The notes below the pieces were generated by a model that saw only the letters and a list, made by a program, of their open reading frames with translations, did not search any database and had not been told where the DNA came from. From the NCBI GenBank assembly GCA_964058845.1, contig CAXKVR010000003.1:62001-126000 (forward strand): DNA of 64,000 bases, written 5' to 3'. Position 1 is the stretch's first letter. The number at the start of each line of letters is the position of its first letter. Positions 56,633-64,000 of the stretch are shown piece by piece. The position numbers and the translations under genes were made by a program. Source of the DNA: Carex sylvatica. Lineage: Eukaryota > Streptophyta > Magnoliopsida > Poales > Cyperaceae.

Positions 56633-58389
56633 CCGACATTTTTATTTTTACCCAAAAAAAAATTTATTTTATTAAAAATAACCAAGATTTAAAAATAATT
56701 TTAAAAATATCCAACCCGTGAAAATTTTCCACGGGCCCAACTTTTTTTTTTTTTTTTTTACAAAAACAGAAATTTGTATTTACTTTTTATTTTTTTATGA
56801 AAATATTAGAAATGTTAGATATATATATTTTTTTAAAATAGATGGAATACAATACAATTTGATTTATTAGAAATACTGTAACAAATAATCCGATCAATAT
56901 TTTTCAAGCCGGATTTTTCGCGGCTGTAAGAAAAATTAATATATTTCATTATGTGTTCTTGTAAAAAAATAAAAATGCATGAATTCTGAGTTATTGATCC
57001 CGGTTCAAAAGTCACTTCTAGGTAATATAGAAATTATTGTGATCCTTTTAGTACATTTAATTTATAAAAAGTTGTATCTATTTTGAGAATTTTTTTTGAA
57101 TAACAATCATTAAATAACTTAAAGTTTTTTTTTAAAAAAAATAGATACAACTTTTTATAAATTAAATATGCTAGAAGGATCACAATAATTTCTATATTAC
57201 CTAGAAGTGAGTTTTGAACCGGGATCAATAACTCAGAATCCATGCATTTTTATTTTTTTACAATAACACATAATGAAATATATTAATTTTTCTTACAGCC
57301 GCGAAAAATTCGGCCTGAAAAATATTGATCGGATTATTTGTTACAGTTTTTCTAATAAATCAAATTGTATTGTATTCCATCTATTTTCAAAGAAATATAT
57401 CCAACATTTCTAATATTTTCATAAAAAAAATAAAAAGTAAATACAAATTTCTTTTTTGTAAAAAAAAAAAAAAAAAAATCGGTTGAAACCGGTAACCGGT
57501 TTTAATTATTATTATTATTATTTTTTTTACAAAAAACAGAAATTTGTATTTACTTTTTATTTTATTTTTATGAAAATATTAGAAATGTTGGATATATTTC
57601 TTTGAAAATAGATGGAATACAATACAATTTGATTTATTAGAAAGACTGTAACAAATAATCCGATCAATATTTTTCAGGCCGGATTTTTCGCGGCTGTAAG
57701 AAAAATTAATATATTTCATTATGTGTTATTGTAAAAAAATAAAAATGCATGGATTCTGAGTTTTGATCCCGGTTCAAAACTCACTTCTAGGTAATATAGA
57801 AATTATTGTGATCCTTCTAGTATATTTAATTTATAAAAAGTTGTATCTATTTTAAAAAAAATAAAAACTTTAGTTATTTAATAATTGTTATTCAAAAAAA
57901 ATTCTCAAAATAGATACAACTTTTTATAAATTAAATGTACTAGAAGGATCACAATAATTTCTATATTACCTAGAAGTGACTTTTGAACCGTAATCAATAA
58001 CTCAGAATTCATGCATTTTTATTTTTTTACAAGAACACATAATGAAATATATTAATTTTTCTTACAGCCGCAAAAAATCCGGCCTGAAAAATATTGATCG
58101 GATTATTTGTTACAGTCTTTCTAATAAATCAAATTGTATTGTATTCCATCTATTTTCAAAAAAATATATCCAACATTTCTAATATTTTCATAAAAAAAAA
58201 AAGTAAATACAAATTTCTGTTTTTGTAAATAAAAAAAAAAAGTTGGGCCCGTGGAAAAATTCCACGGTTTGGAATTGAAATTCCAAGCCGTGGAAAATTT
58301 CCACGGGTTAGGTATTTTTAAAATTATTTTTAAATCTTAGTTATTTTTAATAAAATAAATTTTTTTTTGGGTAAAAATAAAAATGTCGG
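56633..58389. mobile_element. Non-autonomous palindromic MULE of the MULE-1 family
   Basis: The 1757-bp element has a perfect 9-bp duplication ACCACGAGA (56624-56632 and 58390-58398). The ends are CCGACATTTTTATTTTTACC on both sides in inverted orientation, the same as the MULE-1 right end. Next to them lie CCGTGGAAA/TTTCCACGG palindromes. The interior consists of four copies of a unit of about 360 bp in alternating orientation (about 56760-57130, 57130-57475, 57526-57880, 57880-58230) around a GGTAACCGGT centre near 57495. The unit includes TTTATTAGAAAGACTGTAAC, also present in MULE-1 at about 11085. There is no coding capacity; mobility would depend on a MULE-1-type transposase. Confidence 0.93.
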
Positions 58390-58589
58390 ACCACGAGACG
58401 TGATGTCAACTTTTATTTTATTTTATTTTTTCTGGTAATATTCTATCGGCCGTGATCGCCATTCGTTCATCTATGAGTGCCACGTGCATCAGATCCGTGA
58501 TATAATATTGGCAAAAATACACTGCTTCAGATACTGGCCATTAAACAAAGATATATTTCATTGCAAGTCTTTCTCACAGAGATAGGAGT

Positions 58590-58790
58590 AGGTTTGATGA
58601 ACATTGGACCTACTTCTAGGTTCAATTAACTTTTTTATCATATGATTAACATTAAGATTTATGCGCATAAAAATTGATCAAAATTTATACGGATTTTAAT
58701 ACAGAGTGCACAAATCTTAATACAATTGGATGGTCAGATCACCCATTGAACTAAAGTAGGTCCAATGGGCATCGGACCTACTCCGAAGTT
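58590..58790. repeat. Imperfect inverted repeat
   Basis: ATTGGACCTACTTCTAGGTTCAA on the left is mirrored by TTGAACTAAAGTAGGTCCAAT on the right, about 100 bp apart. It could be a small MITE, but no target duplication was resolved. Confidence 0.45.
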
Positions 58791-58798
58791 CTTCTCAT

Positions 58799-60590
58799 AT
58801 TGTTGCATTAATTATTTGAAATAATAAATTGAAAAAAAAAAAGGTTTTAGTGTACGAAATTTTTGAAATAGCCAATTTATCGATTAAAACATTATAATAT
58901 CTAATCATCCATACGAACTTCAAATTTTTTGTTTGTATTTGATTGAGGGATGCCAATTTTTCTTTAATATGTGTTAAACCAAATTCAAAGTAGTTATATG
59001 TTATATATTTTATATGCAATTTTAACCACTTCGGAGGTAGATATTCACTAAAAACATTCTTTTTTTTCTTAGAAATTGTAAAAACACTGCATTATATACT
59101 TTTTGTGTATGAACTAGTACACTGCGAACTTATCCTACGAACATTTTAAAAGTTGATTTAAATATAATACCAACAAAAAAATAAATAACTCATTGATATA
59201 TATTGAAATTGTGTTTACATAAACAAAAATTATATCAACATACTGTTTTCTTATATGTGTCCTATCTATTTAAAAATTATATCAGTCGCAAAGGAGAAGA
59301 TTTACGTAGGGAGAGAGAGATGGAGAAATTGGGTTGAAGGACAATTTATATTGCTATTCATTTTGAGCTATTCGATGTTTGGATAGAACAAAAATAGCAC
59401 AAACTCGCTATTTTTTGTTCTTATATGAGTTAGTTCACTATTCTACTAATTCAACTAAAAGTTGAGTTAACTACTATTCTCAAACTTGAGATTAATTTTA
59501 TTCTTGCACTATTCTTTGTTTCATCCAAACGTACTGATATTGTTAGTTGGAGCTCATGAAGAACCACACGAGAGAGATAGAAATTTAAAATTTAAAATTA
59601 AAGGATATATAGAAAAATAGATTTGAAGTTTTAATTTATGAGATATTAGATATTAGAATATTTTTATGAATAAATTGGCTATTTCAAACGTTTCTATGAT
59701 ATACTCAAAATGGGGAAGCAATGAAATTCATCTTTGCGTCATGAATTTAATTACATAAACTTTGTCGGAAGTATAAGATTAGATCCTATTGCATCCCCTT
59801 CATCTTCATTCGTGACAAACACCCTTATTTAAATTGCCAACAACTCCCACTTTCTTTCACAACAGCACAGCACAGTTCGTTGCAATAGATACACAATTAT
59901 TAAAAAAACAAATATATAATAGAAATTGCTTTACACAAGTAAATTCAACTTGATTATATCGGTAATATTTATACCATCTCTACCATATTAAAGCATATCT
60001 TTTGAATCCAGTTATCCACACTATCTCTCTCTCTCTCTTTCGAACTTTAAAGCCTATATTTTGTGCTTTCCGATCCATCGCCAATCGGAACGTCACTGGG
60101 CCTAAAATATTAATGGGCCTATAGATTTGTAAGTTTATGTTGGGGGCCTTCCGCTTCGAGGGAACAAGTGGTTTATATTTTTCATTTTGAATCTACGGCC
60201 CAATTATTCTACCAAGATATATTATTGTTTGTTTGTTGGTTTTTGTTATATTTTTTCTTTTTTCTGTTTCCCTTCTTTTTGTGTGTAGAATGGAGGGTAA
60301 TCTGTCAAGCAATTTCACCTCAAAATATCCAATTCAAATTTACTAATTAAACACAAAGTGGTATGAAACCACACAACGAAATTAAGCTTAAGAAAACAGT
60401 CGGCAAATATTTCTGAATCGGTCTGATTGGTATGAGAACAGAAGTCACAAAATACCAATTCTGATTGAAGAGGAAGAGATCAACAGTTGACAGTACATTT
60501 CAAGGTGTACGTATCATTGCATAGGTGTGAAATCGAACAAGTCCGGACTTGTGAGTAGAGGTCTTGAAGAAGCAAAAGGGCGCCTGCAGG
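58799..60590. other. Intergenic, no gene recognised
   Basis: AT-rich sequence with a (CT)n run at about 60024-60038. No exon is recognisable on either strand. Confidence 0.4.
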
Positions 60591-60599
60591 ACCGAAAGA

Positions 60600-60760
60600 G
60601 GTCGGCTAGGCTCTGCATTTTGATATGTACTTGCTCGGGATGACTGAGAGGGCAGTATAATTTGAGCTTTGAGATTCGTGCCAAGTTAAAAAGAACAATT
60701 TTGCACCATCCCATTCAATTGTACTCAGTCCGAGAACCTAAGAGGATGTGAATTCATGCT
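60600..60760 (-). repeat. Dispersed repeat, copy 2
   Basis: The reverse complement aligns with 8430-8580, with GAATTCACAT, CTGAGTACAATTGAA and TTTAACTTGGCACGAATCTC in the same order. The unit is transposon-like but unclassified. Confidence 0.65.
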
Positions 60761-60799
60761 ACTATGCATATTACATATTGGTCCATACTATGAAACAAT

Positions 60800-61110
60800 A
60801 TATTATGTGTAATGAATTAATATCTTTATTTTCAAAGTTTAAGTAATCAATATGAACCGTTCAACATGATCTCGATATGAAAACATATTTGCAACTAAAT
60901 TTTACATTTTTTAGTTTTTTGTTACTATATACCTAAAAAAGCACTGGATCTAAAGATTTTAGATCATTCAAAAGTAGTGATTTTTTACTATTCTAAAATA
61001 ACAATAAAAAGTTCTAAATAATATAAAATTAGTTTGCAAGTATCTTTTTATATAGAAATCACGTTCAATGATTCAGATCAACTATTTAAATTTTTAAAAC
61101 GAAAATATTA
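60800..61110. repeat. Eroded copy of the palindromic MITE
   Basis: It contains GAACCGTTCAACATGATCTC and TTTTACATTTTTTAG on the left. On the right are AAAATTAGTTTGCAAGTA and CACGTTCAATGATTCAGATC, as inverted partners. The arrangement is that of 54210-54578. Confidence 0.65.
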
Positions 61111-62183
61111 ATATGTAATTCTAACCAATCTGCAATTCGGACCAATCCACGTCATACATATTTCCATAGCCTCACTTTTATAATAATTATCACATAAGTT
61201 TGTTATAACTATAATTTTTTTTTTTAAATATTCATTATGCTGGAACAAAGCTCTTAATCTAAAATTTGTATTACTTCTTAAAGCTCCATATTTTGTCTTC
61301 CTGGAATTTATTTTTTGTTCAATCTACTATTCAGTCTCCCTGTACTAGCTGAAACCTCAATTATTAGATTCGATTTCATTCAAAATCATCTCTAAGTAAA
61401 ACTCTAGAAGTTCTAGATTTTCTAATCGTACAAGAAGGACAAGCTGCATTTTTAAGCTCTAAGTTGAATTGGCAACACGATTTGTATGGCCAAAAGAAAC
61501 CAAAGAAAAACTCTAAGTTGCAGTACTCCAAATGTGAAATTTTCTTTATGATAAAAAAAAATAGAGCTGCTATTGGTCTTGGTTTGGAAGTACAGGTTGG
61601 TGGATATTTCGAAGTACATGTTTTCTGCACCGTTCGAAGATGCCATCATACAATAAATCAAATTGCACTCCTGCTCTTTTTCTATTCACAATGAAAAATA
61701 TATGATCTGCTTCCATAATCTTGTAATACCTGAATAATGTGAAGGAAGCGCCACAGAAAAAAATTCAGTGATACTTCATATCCATGAAGTAATATAATTA
61801 GAATATTCTAACTATATCAATATGTGCAACACAACTACTACTCTGTTCTATGTAAAACTTTTACAAGGCAACAATGCCAGCTAGATAAGTTGCAGCTAAG
61901 AAAACTATATCATAACCAATCACCACAAGTCTTGATTTTCACTAAATTTAGGCCCAATGCTCTCTGGATTAACTAAGTTTGGCAGTATGATATTACATCA
62001 AAAAACTATTCCAGACCGTATGTGTTGGCATTGTGTTACTGGACAAAGATTCCACCAACTCCTACCAACAAGCTTTACTAAATGGGCTCCACTTCAGCCA
62101 TATAACCCAGGTAATAATAAGTTCCTACTAGTACTAGCTACAAAGGCTGATTGAGACTATAATATTTCAGCAAGAATACTGAC
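61111..62183. other. Downstream flank of hydrolase gene, final exon not found
   Basis: The last exon of the hydrolase gene (expected to begin YY.VVE.DHI) should lie to the left of 62184 on minus. I do not recognise it here or further left in the window. Confidence 0.45.
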
Positions 62184-64000
62184 CAAATTCCAGGTTTCAG
62201 AGGATGGCATTCGGAATCATCAAGCACAAAATGGTTTGGGTGCTCCATAGGTATGCGAGGGTGCGTCATGGATATCGTGTTCAGTGCTCCATCATTATCC
62301 TCCCAGTCTTCATCTCTGTTGCAAGCACATAACAAGGATATATATTTGTTGAAATTTACTTTGAACATTTCAACTTAATTAACAAAGTAGCCAAAAGGAA
62401 TATTGCGTACAATCAGAACAGAACCATATCTTACACACCTGTAACCCTTGTATGGTAATGGTGCACTTGAAGGGTGGCGCCACAGGCACATCTGCAGAAC
62501 TCTGACAAAAAGCATCGGATGGATCCCCAGTATGCTCGAGGGCAATGTTGTCCCTAAAATTTTTCTGGTTCTCTTGGTTGCATAACTAAAGTAATGCGTA
62601 CTGGGAAATGTGTGCAGTTTAGAGTTCATTTTGAGTGACCCTTGCAGTGTGAGATCAGGTAGTATCCAATCTCCTGAGGCAAACGGGCCAGAGTTGCCTA
62701 AAAGAAGATCAATTAGACCCAATATGCCAGTTTTTCGCCAGGACATCTCGAAGTGGTCGAAACCAAAGTTGTAGTAGTTTTTAAGCCAGGGGATGTCAAT
62801 CCAGTCATACAGTATCACTCCTATTCGGCACAGCTGCAGCAGCGAAATAGATTTCATGCTCCTCCCGTCATCAGGCCTAAAAGTCAGCTGTCAATCTTTT
62901 GTAGCTTGCAAATAAGTAAATTTGGGTGGGTGTAAAAAGAGAATATCATAACAGTCATACTCATCATAATAACTCATGGAATTCACATACAGGAAGCGTA
63001 TGAGAACCAACTTCATTTGTCAACAATTACGATGGAACTTAACTTTTTTTTTTTTAAATATTTTTGCAATTGCGTAACTTTCAGTGGTTATAAAAAGAGA
63101 ATAGTCATACTTACTGCATTCCATCATAGTAGGTTCTAGTAGTGCCATTGAGTGCGCCTGACAGGGAGGTTAGGCTCATCACCCAGTCTTCTGAAGTTTT
63201 ATGGCCACTAAATTCCTAGGTTGTATCATCAAATATAGTGCAATTATTGCTAGGTAATAAACTTTGAATGAAAAGGAGGACAATTTGGTAGAAAATGAAG
63301 GTTTTACAGTTTTACTTGCTCTTTGTGGTAAAGTTAAACTTAAATACAGAAGATGAGATAATTGAATGCGAGTAGGGTACCTTGTCAGCTAGCATTTGCT
63401 GCAGCACTCTAACAACTTGTACCCCAGCTGAATGACCAACAAAATGAATTGGATGATGCTCATTCCATGCTGGATAATGCCCTGAATTTCAATCACACAG
63501 AAAAAACTAATTTGAGAAATGTGTAATCTTGTGAGAAATCCTCATTGTTCTTTTCTTTAGTAATCAATTGCCCCAACTTTAACTTTGTGCTTCTCTATTT
63601 TTTTTTGCTTAAAAATATCCCAAGTTTACTGAAGACGGCTTAATGACAAAATCATCTACCTACTGACAGCTCATAACATGGAGCACTAAAGAGATAAAAA
63701 ATATATGTACATTAGATATTAGATGTTGCACAAAGGATCATTAAAAAGGAACTGTTACATTTTTCCCCACACATAATTGGTGTTGTCAAGGTGGTCAGCA
63801 TTTCATCCAACAAACTTATAAGTGGCACCACCATGACAACATTCAAATTTATAAGTGCAAAAAGTTTGAGGCAAATACTACCCCTAATAGGAACTTTGTC
63901 TTAATTTGCTACCTGTATCATAAATCTTTCCATATCGAGCATGTCCACAGGCGTTGCTATGCTCTTCACCGTAATCAACCTGTCCTCCTTTCAAATAATA
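62184..64000 (-). CDS. Lipase-like alpha/beta hydrolase, partial at both ends
   Basis: Exons, all in phase with GT-AG borders: beyond 64000 to 63913, 63481-63381, 63215-63115, 62876-62439, 62315-62184. The nucleophile elbow GHSAG (FVGHSAGVQVV, exon at 63481) marks a serine hydrolase of the lipase type. Downstream strings such as TSLSGALNGTTRTYYDGM, GNSGPFASGDWILPDL, SYATKRTRK and the ALNTISMTHPR segment match a conserved plant lipase-related family. I assign it to that family but not to a substrate. The catalytic Asp and His cannot be fixed with confidence, but a His would be expected in the missing final DHI exon. The 5' end lies outside the window. The exon at 62184 ends with a split Trp codon that needs a following exon, which I could not find. 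The gene is otherwise free of stops. Confidence 0.88.

Noticed and set aside
57034..57243. Short frames inside the palindromic MULE
   Set aside because: They span the inverted-repeat units and have no coding signal.

Overview
The window is nuclear DNA of a eudicot plant. It is AT-rich, with GT-AG introns of mostly 75-400 bp, a complete copper-response SPL7-type SBP-box gene, and a dense mix of plant transposons (Ty1/copia, Mutator-like elements, hAT, a CACTA-like end, Harbinger/Tourist-like MITE, LINE). I could not name the species. Only two ordinary host genes are clearly present: an intact SPL7 homologue (45062-50850, minus) and the 3' part of a lipase-like alpha/beta hydrolase gene running off the right edge (62184-64000, minus). 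A ribosomal protein L38 fragment lies at 29661-29942.

Layout. 1-1280: no recognised gene. 1281-7831: full-length Ty1/copia element on the minus strand, with 803-bp LTRs about 96% identical by eye, an intact gag, a pol in the same frame behind one stop codon, and an integrase whose catalytic Glu is replaced by Lys. 9470-18353: Mutator-like element (MULE-1, 8.9 kb, perfect 9-bp target duplication) carrying a plant-mobile-domain (PMD) gene on plus and a MURA transposase on minus, tail to tail. 19281-28535: a second MULE (MULE-2, 9.3 kb, perfect 9-bp duplication) with the same two genes in mirror orientation plus a small Lys-rich ORF. 28565-29022: hAT MITE. 29661-30483: L38 fragment next to a CACTA-like terminus. 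30780-32220: eroded gag of a SIRE/Maximus-like copia element. 33892-36525: element with long terminal inverted repeats and an 11-bp duplication. 36545-37503: hAT-like remnants. 37643-43249: hAT element with BED-finger transposase (perfect 8-bp duplication, one nonsense codon). 43258-45061: no gene seen. 45062-50850: SPL7, with a MITE in intron 2. 51537-53260: copia remnant split by a hAT-like element that is itself split by another. 53347-54089: LINE fragment. 54210-54578: palindromic MITE. 56633-58389: non-autonomous palindromic MULE with MULE-1 ends and a perfect 9-bp duplication. 58399-62183: repeats and no clear gene. 62184-64000: hydrolase gene.

The most notable theme is the pair of MULEs that both pair MURA with a PMD gene, together with a non-autonomous relative and a MULE-2-like terminus buried in MULE-1 just upstream of its PMD gene. 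All coding copies in the transposons carry disabling changes except copia gag and the small MULE-2 ORF. None looks autonomous as it stands.
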